Shown here: positions 43,380 to 52,125 of the stretch, in pieces
Layout: every line of letters begins with the position of its first letter
Position numbering within the stretch: position 1 is the stretch's first letter
DNA from: Pedobacter sp. Leaf216
Lineage (GTDB): Bacteria; Bacteroidota; Bacteroidia; Sphingobacteriales; Sphingobacteriaceae
Length of the DNA: 64,000 nucleotides
Assembly (NCBI RefSeq): GCF_001421515.1
Contig: NZ_LMKM01000001.1
Location: 49,673-113,672, forward strand
Direction of reading: 5' to 3'
The notes under the pieces: model-generated
Seen by the model: the letters and a program-made list of their open reading frames with translations, nothing else
The model's database searches: none
Told to the model about the DNA's origin: nothing
Made by a program: the position numbers and the translations under genes

Positions 43380-45827
43380 TTGAAAAATTTACTTTTTGCA
43401 GCACTTGTTGCAATGTTGCCTTTTATCGCATTGGCACAGAATTCTGTTACTGGTAAAATAACAGATCAAAATCAGCAACCGCTTCCGGGTGCAACCGTAA
43501 AATTGAGAAATCAAAAAACCGCGGTAGTAAGTGATGCTTCCGGAAATTATACCATTACGAACATGGTTAATGGAAAATATACCATTGTAGTAAGTTATAT
43601 AGGCTATAAAACAACCGAAAAAGCAGTTGAAATTAAGCAAAGTATGGTATTGGATTTCTCACTCGCTCCCCAGAATTTCCTTGCCGATGAAGTAATTGTC
43701 AGGGCAACGCGGGCGACAGAAAAATCGGCGACCACCTATAAAAACATTGGCAAAGAGGAGATCCAACAGAATAACTTCGGACAGGATTTGCCTTTTATTC
43801 TTCAAAATACACCAGGTGTGGTGGTCAACTCTGATGCTGGTGCGGGCGTAGGTTATACAGGCATCCGGATCCGCGGGAGCGATAATAGCCGGATCAATGT
43901 AACGGTTAACGGTATTCCGATTAACGACAGTGAAAGCCAGGGTACATTTTATGTAAACATGCCCGATTTCGCCTCTTCGGTAGATAATGTTCAAATTCAG
44001 CGCGGGGTAGGCACTTCAACAAATGGAGCGGGTGCCTTTGGTGCAAGTTTAAACATCCAAACAACTGCCAGTGAATTGGAACCTTACGCAGAAGTAAATA
44101 GCACATATGGAAGTTTTGATACGTGGAAGAACACTGTAAAAGTTGGAACGGGTTTAATTAATAACCGCTTTAGCTTTGATGGCCGCCTATCAAGAATCAG
44201 TTCTGATGGTTATGTAGACCGTGGCTCATCATTACTAAAATCTTACTTTTTATCTGGTGCGTACCACGGCAACAAAGATCTTTTGCGTGTAAACGTTTTT
44301 TCAGGCACGGAAAAAACCTATCAATCCTGGAATGGCATTCCGCAATCGCGTTTAGAAAATGATGTAGCTGGCATGAACGCCTATATCGATAGAAATGGAT
44401 TAAGCACAGAAGATGCTGACAACCTTTTAAATTCCGGCAGAACTTACAATAGCTTCCTTTACAATAACCAAACTGATAACTATACCCAAAATCATTATCA
44501 GCTAATTTATGCCAGGCAGTTTTCTGATCAGTTTTCTTTTAACGGTGCCTTACACTATACAAAAGGTGAGGGTTACTACGAAGAATACAGGGTACAGGAT
44601 AAATTAAAAAATTATGGCTTAAATCCGGTCGATATCAATGGCGGAACGCCTGTTACCGAAACCGATTTAATCCGTCGCCGTTGGCTGGATAATGATTTTT
44701 ATGGCGTTACCTATGCCTTTAATTACGTACCCGACAAGAATTTAAATTTTACACTCGGTGGTGCCTACAATGAATATAAAGGTGCACATTTTGGACAGGT
44801 AATTTGGGCACAGTATGCTTCTAATGGCAATATCGACAGGCACTATTACGATAACGAAGGTTTTAAAACCGATTTTAACGTTTATGGTAAGGTAAACTAC
44901 AGTCCGGTTGAATCTTTGAGTTTATTTGCCGATTTGCAATACCGCCGTGTATATTACGATATCGCAGGAACTGAAAATAAACTGAATACACTGGCAATTA
45001 ACGAAACATTAAATTTCTTTAATCCGAAAGTTGGTGCTACATATTTTATCAATCCGCAGAGCAATGTATACGCCTCGTTCAGTGTGGCCAACAAAGAGCC
45101 AAACCGCGATGATTATACAGATGCTGGTGTGGCTGGTATTTCACCCAAATCAGAACATTTGAATGATGTAGAGCTGGGATACCGCTATAAAGATGATAAA
45201 CTCAATCTGGGTGCAAATGCTTACGGAATGTTTTACAAAAATCAGCTGGTGGTTACTGGCCAGATCAATGATGTGGGTGCAAACTATCGCCAGAATGTAG
45301 ATAAAAGTTATCGTTTGGGTATTGAGCTGGATGGTTCTTACAGCATCAGCAAACAGTTTATGGTAAATGCCAATGCCGCATTCAGCAGAAACAAAATCAA
45401 GAATTTTAACGAATATTATGAAGATTATGACAATGGCGGATTTGTAATAAACAATTACAATCTAACTACCATTTCTTTCTCACCAGATGCTGTTCTTTTC
45501 GGAGAACTGGTTTATAAGCCGTTTAGCGGTTTTGCTATCGCATTACAAAGTAAATATGTAAGCAAGCAATACCTTGATAATACGCAGAACAATGATAGAA
45601 CCATTAATGGTTACTGGGTAAACAATGCACGTTTAGGCTACGATTTTAAATTTGCAGGGGTTAAAAACATCAATCTGGGTTTATTGGTAAACAATCTTTT
45701 TGATAAAAAATACGAAAACAACGGTTATACCTATGGTTACCAATCAGGAGGAGGCAGAATAACCGAAAATTTCTTTTATCCACAGGCAGGCACCAACTTT
45801 TTGCTTAGCTTGAATGTGAAATTTTAG
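43380..45827 (+). CDS. TonB-dependent receptor, probably for thiamin
   Basis: 815 residues starting at TTG 43380, the first codon of a perfect signal peptide (KNLLFAALVAMLPFIALAQ); no ATG serves better. A CarboxypepD_reg domain (about 20-100, GKITDQNQQPLPGATVKL) precedes the plug (IPFILQNTPGVVVNSDAGAGVGYTGIRIRGSD) and a 22-strand-type barrel ending in LSLNVKF. The TPP riboswitch upstream makes uptake of thiamin or its phosphates the likely role. A terminator at 45899-45938 follows. Confidence 0.9.
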   Translation: MKNLLFAALVAMLPFIALAQNSVTGKITDQNQQPLPGATVKLRNQKTAVVSDASGNYTITNMVNGKYTIVVSYIGYKTTEKAVEIKQSMVLDFSLAPQNFLADEVIVRATRATEKSATTYKNIGKEEIQQNNFGQDLPFILQNTPGVVVNSDAGAGVGYTGIRIRGSDNSRINVTVNGIPINDSESQGTFYVNMPDFASSVDNVQIQRGVGTSTNGAGAFGASLNIQTTASELEPYAEVNSTYGSFDTWKNTVKVGTGLINNRFSFDGRLSRISSDGYVDRGSSLLKSYFLSGAYHGNKDLLRVNVFSGTEKTYQSWNGIPQSRLENDVAGMNAYIDRNGLSTEDADNLLNSGRTYNSFLYNNQTDNYTQNHYQLIYARQFSDQFSFNGALHYTKGEGYYEEYRVQDKLKNYGLNPVDINGGTPVTETDLIRRRWLDNDFYGVTYAFNYVPDKNLNFTLGGAYNEYKGAHFGQVIWAQYASNGNIDRHYYDNEGFKTDFNVYGKVNYSPVESLSLFADLQYRRVYYDIAGTENKLNTLAINETLNFFNPKVGATYFINPQSNVYASFSVANKEPNRDDYTDAGVAGISPKSEHLNDVELGYRYKDDKLNLGANAYGMFYKNQLVVTGQINDVGANYRQNVDKSYRLGIELDGSYSISKQFMVNANAAFSRNKIKNFNEYYEDYDNGGFVINNYNLTTISFSPDAVLFGELVYKPFSGFAIALQSKYVSKQYLDNTQNNDRTINGYWVNNARLGYDFKFAGVKNINLGLLVNNLFDKKYENNGYTYGYQSGGGRITENFFYPQAGTNFLLSLNVKF

Positions 45828-45898
45828 TTTACCATTCAGGGTTGACAACTTTCCATCCTATAAAGCTGTCAGCTCGAATTCCTAAAGCTAAATAAAGG

Positions 45899-45938
45899 AT
45901 CGCCATTGCAAGGGACACTTGCAATGGCGATTTTGTTT
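45899..45938 (+). terminator. Terminator of the receptor gene
   Basis: A perfect 14-bp stem ATCGCCATTGCAAG / CTTGCAATGGCGAT with a GGACA loop, followed by TTTGTTT. It separates the receptor from the ThiE paralogue, so the latter needs read-through or its own promoter. Confidence 0.88.
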
Positions 45939-45990
45939 ATATTGCCTTGCTGATCATAAATAACCATTAATCTCGCAATCCTGATCCAGA

Positions 45991-46635
45991 ATGAAATACA
46001 TAGAAAAACTCCAGTACATTACGCATGATATTCCACATTTAAGCCATATCGAACAGGTACAGCAGGCTTGCGAAGCTGGAGCAAAATGGATCCAATACCG
46101 TTGTTTGAGCAAGAATGATGAAGAACTTCTGCAGGATATTAAAGCCATTGCAGAAATCTGTGATGATTGGGGTACCACTCTAATTGTAACCGATCATGTT
46201 CATTTAAATGGAAAAGCGGATATACAAGGCTTTCATATAGAAGATATGGATGCTGATTTTATCACGCTACGTAAACTGGTAGGCGATGACATTACTTTAG
46301 GCGGATCGGCAAATACGACCGAAAATTTAATCCGACTGGAAAAAGAAGGGGCAGACTATGCTGGTTATGGCCCCTATGCTGCTACGGAAACCAAGCCGAA
46401 TGATTATACACTTCTGGGTATCGAAGGCTATCAAAATGCAGTAAAAAAACTTCAAGATCAAAACATCAATCTTCCTGTGCTTGCTGTTGGAGGCATTAAA
46501 ACCTATGATGTAGAAGCTTTAATGCATACAGGCATTTATGGAGTCGCAGTTTCAGGAGCAATTAATTTTGCAGATGATTTTATAGAAACCTATCAGGATT
46601 TTTACAGTTTAGTTAAAGAAAGCACTGTTAATTAA
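45991..46635 (+). CDS. Divergent ThiE paralogue
   Basis: 214 residues of the ThiE family. The phosphate loop and C-terminal GPYAATETKPND and VLAVGGIKTYD are kept, but QLRxK reads QYRCLSK, with the Lys position displaced, and the Asn-Asp pair reads VTDH. The product may be a weak synthase, a TenI-like enzyme or a binding protein. It is 53 nt past the receptor's terminator and 58 nt before the DoxX-like gene. Confidence 0.8.
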   Translation: MKYIEKLQYITHDIPHLSHIEQVQQACEAGAKWIQYRCLSKNDEELLQDIKAIAEICDDWGTTLIVTDHVHLNGKADIQGFHIEDMDADFITLRKLVGDDITLGGSANTTENLIRLEKEGADYAGYGPYAATETKPNDYTLLGIEGYQNAVKKLQDQNINLPVLAVGGIKTYDVEALMHTGIYGVAVSGAINFADDFIETYQDFYSLVKESTVN

Positions 46636-46693
46636 CACTTTATAATTTGAAGGTCTTTAGATAATTTTTAGTTTTGGGTAAACCCAAACTAAC

Positions 46694-47986
46694 ATGTCAG
46701 AAAACGCTCTTCAAACCAACACTACCTGGAATATTTATAAAAAAATCGCTTTCAGGTTTTTCTTTCTTTTACTCCCTCTTTTTATAATCCTGAATAATAA
46801 TGGCTCTTTTACATTTTTTTCGGGCATACTGCAGTTGCCAAGTTTGGTGTTACATCATTTAATTCCATGGTTTTCTGAACATATTATCCATTACAATTAC
46901 GATCATACCATCACCACCAACGGCAGCGGCGATACCTCTTACGATTGGGTACTGTTACTTTTTATATTTTTAATTTCAGTAATCGGCTGTATCATCTGGT
47001 CTGTTTTAGATCGTAACCGGAAAAGTTATAATGCCGCATATTATTGGCTTGTAGTATTGGTGAGGTTTTATCTGGCATTTACCTTAATATTATATGGTTT
47101 AATAAAAGTTATTAAACTTCAATTCCCCGATCCTTCGCTAAACCGGCTTTTACAGCCTTTCGGCGATGCTTCACCTATGGGTTTGGCATGGACATTTTTG
47201 GGCTTTTCTAAAGGCTATAATATTTTTATGGGCCTTGTAGAAGTTTCTGCTGTTTTATTGTTGTTCCGCAGAACAGTTGTAATTGGCGCGTTTTTGTCTC
47301 TCGCGGCAACAGCGCACGTAATGTCTATGAACTATTTTTTCGATGTTCCGGTGAAACTACTTTCTACCGCGCTCGTGGTAATGAGTCTTTTTATACTTGC
47401 CCCGCATTTCTTAACCTTATACCGTTTCTTTATCAAATATGAAAATCAACAGCTCAGTAAAATGTACCGCCCTACCTTTAAAAAACGCTGGCTATACATT
47501 TCTGCCTATGGCTTAAAATATCTGTACATCACAGCCTCAATTGGTACTTTGCTTTATACCTTTATTCAACAAACAAAAATATATGGCAGTGAAGCCCCAA
47601 AGCCGTTTTTATATGGCATATATGATGTAGAAAGCATGAAGTTTAGAGGCAAAACGGTAGCACCTTTAACTAGCGACAGCACGCGATGGAAACAGATGGT
47701 TATCAGTTATGCGGGTTATGCAAGGGTAAAAACAATGAACGATAGCACCTACAATTTTTCAACAGTTTTTAATACCAAAAAGAAAGAAGTAGTATTTAAC
47801 TCTCAGGATAAAGAATCAGCACAATATATTTTAAATTATAACTTGACAGGCAAAGATAAACTGATTATTTCAGGGCTGAAGGGGAAAGATTCAATTTCGG
47901 TAAGCTTTAAAAAGAAAGACCTTAAAAATTTCAGACTCATCAACCGGGGCTTCCATTGGGTGAGTGAATATCCGTACAACCGTTAA
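46694..47986 (+). CDS. DoxX-like multi-pass membrane protein
   Basis: 430 residues with about seven hydrophobic segments between 18 and 290, including VRFYLAFTLILYGLIKVIKLQFPDP, the DoxX/DoxD-type helix with conserved Arg and Lys, and FLSLAATAHVMSMNYFFDVPVKL. The C-terminal 130 residues are extramembrane and beta-rich (KFRGKTVAPLTSDSTRWKQMVISYAGYARVKTMNDSTYNFS). Possibly a respiratory or redox-linked membrane protein; function not established. The TPK-like gene follows by 63 nt. Confidence 0.75.
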   Translation: MSENALQTNTTWNIYKKIAFRFFFLLLPLFIILNNNGSFTFFSGILQLPSLVLHHLIPWFSEHIIHYNYDHTITTNGSGDTSYDWVLLLFIFLISVIGCIIWSVLDRNRKSYNAAYYWLVVLVRFYLAFTLILYGLIKVIKLQFPDPSLNRLLQPFGDASPMGLAWTFLGFSKGYNIFMGLVEVSAVLLLFRRTVVIGAFLSLAATAHVMSMNYFFDVPVKLLSTALVVMSLFILAPHFLTLYRFFIKYENQQLSKMYRPTFKKRWLYISAYGLKYLYITASIGTLLYTFIQQTKIYGSEAPKPFLYGIYDVESMKFRGKTVAPLTSDSTRWKQMVISYAGYARVKTMNDSTYNFSTVFNTKKKEVVFNSQDKESAQYILNYNLTGKDKLIISGLKGKDSISVSFKKKDLKNFRLINRGFHWVSEYPYNR

Positions 47987-48049
47987 TCATTTTACCCGGT
48001 TCTGATTCTTGATGTATTTTACTTAAAGCGAAATTTATATATTCGCACT

Positions 48050-48610
48050 ATGTCTTCACACCATATTGTAAAAGAAAAACAAGAGCCGGCTTTATATATA
48101 GATGAGCTTGGAAATTTTAACGAAGAGTTACTCGGGCAACTGCTCGAATGGAGTCCAACACTTTTGGTTAACGGAGAAAATTATGATAAAATATTTTCCT
48201 TAGGCTTAAAGGTAGATGTTTTGGTAAACGGTAGCGGACAGGAAACACAAGAAGACACAAAGGTTATCCAGGGGCCTGTTGATGCTTTAATGGTGGCGAT
48301 CAATTATTTATATGAAGAGAAATACCCTGCAGTAAATGTTATTGCCAAAAAATTCGATTTGGAGAAATTTGCAGGATTTGAAGATCAGATCAACCTGGTG
48401 GTATTTACAGAAAAAGCAAAACATTATCCAATTAAATCAGGTTTTTCAGTTTGGAAACCTGCTGGAAGCGAATTTCTTATCCATGGCAACCGGTATATGG
48501 AGGTAACCAACTTAGCGCAGAATGAGGACGAAATTTTTATTGTGGTAAAGGATGCCTTTGTAGAATTTACCTTCTCAGGGCAACCGATTTTTATTAGTGA
48601 ACCGATATGA
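48050..48610 (+). CDS. Thiamin pyrophosphokinase-like protein with altered active site
   Basis: 186 residues. Segment by segment it follows bacterial thiamin pyrophosphokinases: WSPTLLVNGENYDKIFSLGLKVDVLVNGSGQ matches the part that normally reads DGA...DxxxGDxDS, and QGPVDALMVAINYLYEEKYPAVNVIAK matches QETNDLTKA...VGA. The catalytic and metal-binding Asp residues are replaced (NGE, NGSGQ, GPVDALMVA). The C-terminal beta part (FSVWKPAGSEFLIHG) is also TPK-like. It is probably not a kinase and may bind thiamin or TPP. It overlaps the acetyltransferase gene by 4 nt. The resemblance is by eye only. Confidence 0.55.
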   Translation: MSSHHIVKEKQEPALYIDELGNFNEELLGQLLEWSPTLLVNGENYDKIFSLGLKVDVLVNGSGQETQEDTKVIQGPVDALMVAINYLYEEKYPAVNVIAKKFDLEKFAGFEDQINLVVFTEKAKHYPIKSGFSVWKPAGSEFLIHGNRYMEVTNLAQNEDEIFIVVKDAFVEFTFSGQPIFISEPI

Positions 48611-49101
48611 TTACCCTTAGAAAAGCAAAAGAAGAAGATATAGAAATTATCAGGGATATCGCCGCAGCAACCTGGCCATCAACCTACCTTGATATCATCG
48701 GGCAGGCACAGATTGATTACATGCTGGATAAAATGTACAACAAAGGAGAGTTGCTGAAGCAATTTATGGAAGGACATATTTTCCTGATTGCCGAGGAGGG
48801 CGAAAATCAGTTTGGTTTTGCGGGGTATTCTATAGTTGGGCATGAAGAACGTATTTATAAACTCCACAAGCTTTATGTAGTGCCATCTGCACATGGCAAA
48901 GGGGTTGGGAAAATCCTGATCAACGAGGTCTTTAACCAAGTTAAAGATGCCGGCGCAAGCGCGTTACAGCTCAATGTAAATAAGAATAATAAGGCAAAAG
49001 ATTTCTACCTAAAAGGAGGATTTACCATTAAAGAATCCGTAAAGCTTGATATTGGTGAAGGCTACTTTATGGACGATTATGTGATGGAATATAAATTTTA
49101 A
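48607..49101 (+). CDS. GNAT-family N-acetyltransferase
   Basis: 164 residues with the acetyl-CoA-binding motif VVPSAHGKGVGKILINEVF (RxxGxG type) at about 97-115, strand LQLNVNKNNKAKDFYLKGGF and DDYVMEYKF at the end. The substrate is unknown. It overlaps the TPK-like gene (ATGA-type), so they are co-translated. Confidence 0.92.
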   Translation: MITLRKAKEEDIEIIRDIAAATWPSTYLDIIGQAQIDYMLDKMYNKGELLKQFMEGHIFLIAEEGENQFGFAGYSIVGHEERIYKLHKLYVVPSAHGKGVGKILINEVFNQVKDAGASALQLNVNKNNKAKDFYLKGGFTIKESVKLDIGEGYFMDDYVMEYKF

Positions 49102-49157
49102 TGTTTAGCATTTCGTCGTCAGGTTTTTGGATTAAGATGGTAGCCTAATTCAAAAAG

Positions 49158-49190
49158 ACCATCATTCCCAACTCAACTGGGAATGATGGT
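49158..49190. terminator. Bidirectional hairpin of the REP-like family
   Basis: A perfect 13-bp stem ACCATCATTCCCA / TGGGAATGATGGT with a 7-nt loop, between the converging acetyltransferase and receptor pseudogene. The same CATTCCC/GGGAATG core is seen at 28881 and 37986, so a repeat has been used as a terminator. Confidence 0.7.
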
Positions 49191-49209
49191 TGTACGGGCA
49201 CTTTCTGTC

Positions 49210-51653
49210 CTAATTTTTCATCCTTCCTTGCTCTGCTTCAGTACCGGTGGAACGGCGGCGGGCAGGTTTAATTTCATTCTTGCCAAAACGGTATGTAAAA
49301 CTGATTCTGCCGATCTGGCTTTCATTTTTTTGATAAAGATCGTAGGTTAAACCAGAATATATACTCGATAAGTTTGTTTTATACGTGTTAAACACATCAG
49401 ATAGTGCAAATTTCAAGCTCGCTTTTTTATCAAACAAGGCTTTGCTCACACCGGCATCGATAGAATAACGTGGCCTGATAGAAAACGTTCCGTAATCAAG
49501 CGGCGATTCATAGCTGCCACTCAGTTCTGCTGTAAATCCACTTACAATGGTAAAGGTTTGTTGGGTTTTAAACTGAAAAGACGTTTTTCCGGTTTTTAAA
49601 GCCTTTCCGGCTAAATCTGGTGCTTCGAAACTCAGGTAAAAAACATTTAAATTGTTATTCGTCTGCCACCATTTGGTAATTTGAACAGGCACATTTAAAT
49701 TGGCATTATAACTGATGTTTGTGGCAATATTCGCATTGGTTTGATATAAAGATTTACTTGCCGCATCAGGTAATATCACTTCTGTTATTACATCATTAAC
49801 CCTGCTATACCTACTGTAAGCATATATTTCTGCATTAGGGTATAACTCAGCTCAAAATTGTGTGTATACTGCGGGTTTAAAAACGGATTTCCTTTGCTGT
49901 AGGTAAATTCATCCAAATAATAAATAAAAGGATTTAAAGCATCGTAACTTGGGCGGTCTATCCTCCTGCTATAAGAAAATCCTAACTGATTGTTTTTCGA
50001 AAGCGTTTGTTGAACAAATAATGTCGGAAAAAAATCCCAGTAGTTCCGTTCAACAACCGTATTGTTTGTAATCAGATTTCCTTTCGAATTGGTTTGCTCA
50101 ACCCTTAAACCAATTTGTATACTGGTATTTTTAAACTGTTTATTTAAATTGGTGTAAGCTGCATTAACATTCTCATCATATATAAACTGATTGCTCCGTT
50201 TAACATCATTCTGCCAGGCACTGTTAATCAACTCTTCTGCCTGTAAGTCATTATCAGTTTTAACCCAACTGCTCTTAACCCCGGCTTCTAATTTTACCGT
50301 TTTGTTCAGTGCCACGTTATAATCAATTTTAAATGCTTTAATATCAATGATTGATGGCGTATTGTTCCTGGTATATTTTATTGGGCGGATTCTGTCTCCA
50401 TTTGCAAAACGGTAATCGTTTTCATAATTAGACCCATCGTTTCCTTTGTATTTAGAATAATCTACATCGGCCGATATTTCTGATCCTGCAGTATCCAGAA
50501 CAGATCTATAATTTAAATTATAAGAAACGTTATTGTATTTGTTTTGCTGTAATGAGTTGGTGATCAGGCTGGAATCAACCTTAACAAAAGAGGGCCCGAT
50601 AAAGGTGTTATTTACAGAGGCTTCGTTTCCATGATTAAAATAACCGTTCACCAATAAACCAATCGTATTTTTTTTATCGATAAAATAATCTAAACCTGCC
50701 TTAAAATTATTGTTTTGTTGTTTTCGAAGGCTGGAGCCAGACTGCATAAAGTAGGTATCTGTATTCTTACCATTCGAAATCCGGTCAATATCAATCTGGT
50801 TCGTCCTATTGTTTTTTCCGTAATTGTAATTTCCAAAAAGATTCAGTTTTTGTGTCCTATGGTTCAGGCTCAAGCCAGCATTACCCCTAAAGTTTTTGCC
50901 GTAGCCGGCCATTCCATTAAGACTGCCGTTGGTTCCACCGTTTTTGTTTTTCTTTGTTTTAATGTTGATAATACCCGAATTACCAGATGCATCGAATTTA
51001 GATGATGGGTTGGTAATCAGCTCAATGCTTTCAATATCAGAACTTTGCATATTGCGAAGCAAATTGGCCACATCAGCACTACTCATATAAGTCTGTTTTC
51101 CATCCAATTGAATTAACACGCCTTGTTTACCCATCATTGAGATGTTATCGTTCTGATCTACCGTTATGCCTGGCGCCTTTTGCAAAACCTCCAGCGCAGT
51201 AGAACCGCTCATGATCGAACTGTTCGAAACATTCATCACCACCTTATCCATTTTTCTTTCGATTAACGGCTTGGTAACCGCCACGCTAACTTCTTTTAAA
51301 TTTTGGGTGCTTGCAGTAAGCTGTGCAGTGCCAAAATCTATTTTCTGATTATCTTCCGTTAAAACAATTGTTTTACTTTTAACCGTTTTATAACCCATAT
51401 TACTGGCTTTGTAATAATAGCTTCCCTTATTTGGAACATTAAAACCAAAGGTTCCGTTAGGATCTGTGAAAGCTGTTTTAACCACACTCGAATCAGAAGC
51501 CTTGAACAATACAACCGTAACATAATCGGCAGGCTTTTTATTTTCATCCAGTATTATACCACTAATGTTGGCTTTAGGGTTTGTTTGTGCAAAAACATTT
51601 ACACCGGTAAAAAAGAAGGAGAACGTAAATAATATCTTGTATAAATTTTTCAT
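49210..51653 (-). pseudogene. Frameshifted TonB-dependent receptor family gene
   Basis: Two adjacent minus-strand frames make one gene. The first runs from ATG 51653 (signal peptide MKNLYKILFTFSFFFTGVNVFAQ) through a CarboxypepD_reg domain, a plug (ALEVLQKAPGITVDQNDNISMMGKQGVLIQLDG) and most of an outer-membrane barrel of the TonB-receptor-like family. It ends abnormally at 49788 after MLTVGIAGLMM. In the next frame the same DNA reads YSRVNDVITEVILPDAASK and continues to 49210. A missing base in GGTATAG (GGTTATAG expected), at about 49806-49811, restores a normal protein of about 815 residues. It is either a recent mutation or a sequencing error. Confidence 0.85.
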
Positions 51654-52058
51654 TGGTATGTTTAAATATTTAAAAAATCCGGGCAAAAAGATTTCCATAG
51701 CACAGTTTATATGCTTTCCATTAAATTGCCTGCTTATTTTAAAGTTTAGCCCGGAAACGAAAGGTTTCCGCTTGTCAAGTTATAGGTAAGACGACCGTAT
51801 TTTAAAAAGGTTACAAGGTTTTTGAAAAAGTTGAAGGTTTTAATATAGGATTAAATGATAATAGTCCCAAGATTAGAGTTCAAGAATAAATTCCCATCTT
51901 AATTTGGTAGGGGAGCAATTGTTTTGATTTGCTGTAATTAATCGGCACTGCTGAGGCAAAAAGCAATTTAATCACTTCAGCTACCAACGTACTTTTAATG
52001 TTCACGCCTGCGCAGGGAATAATGAAACCATTTTAACATTGACGCATTTTTAAAGCAA

Positions 52059-52104
52059 AAAAGCCACAGTTAAACAAGTGAGTACCTGCTTACCTATGGC
52101 TTTT
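52059..52104 (-). terminator. Terminator of the M49-like peptidase gene
   Basis: AAAAGCCA (52059-52066) pairs with TGGCTTTT (52097-52104), with an inner GTGAG/CTTAC stem; the minus strand then has TTTTTTGCTTTAAAAA. The rest of the 472-nt gap 51654-52125 has no gene and no strong structure that I can see. Confidence 0.65.
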
Positions 52105-52125
52105 AAACTCTTTGGTAGGAAATCT

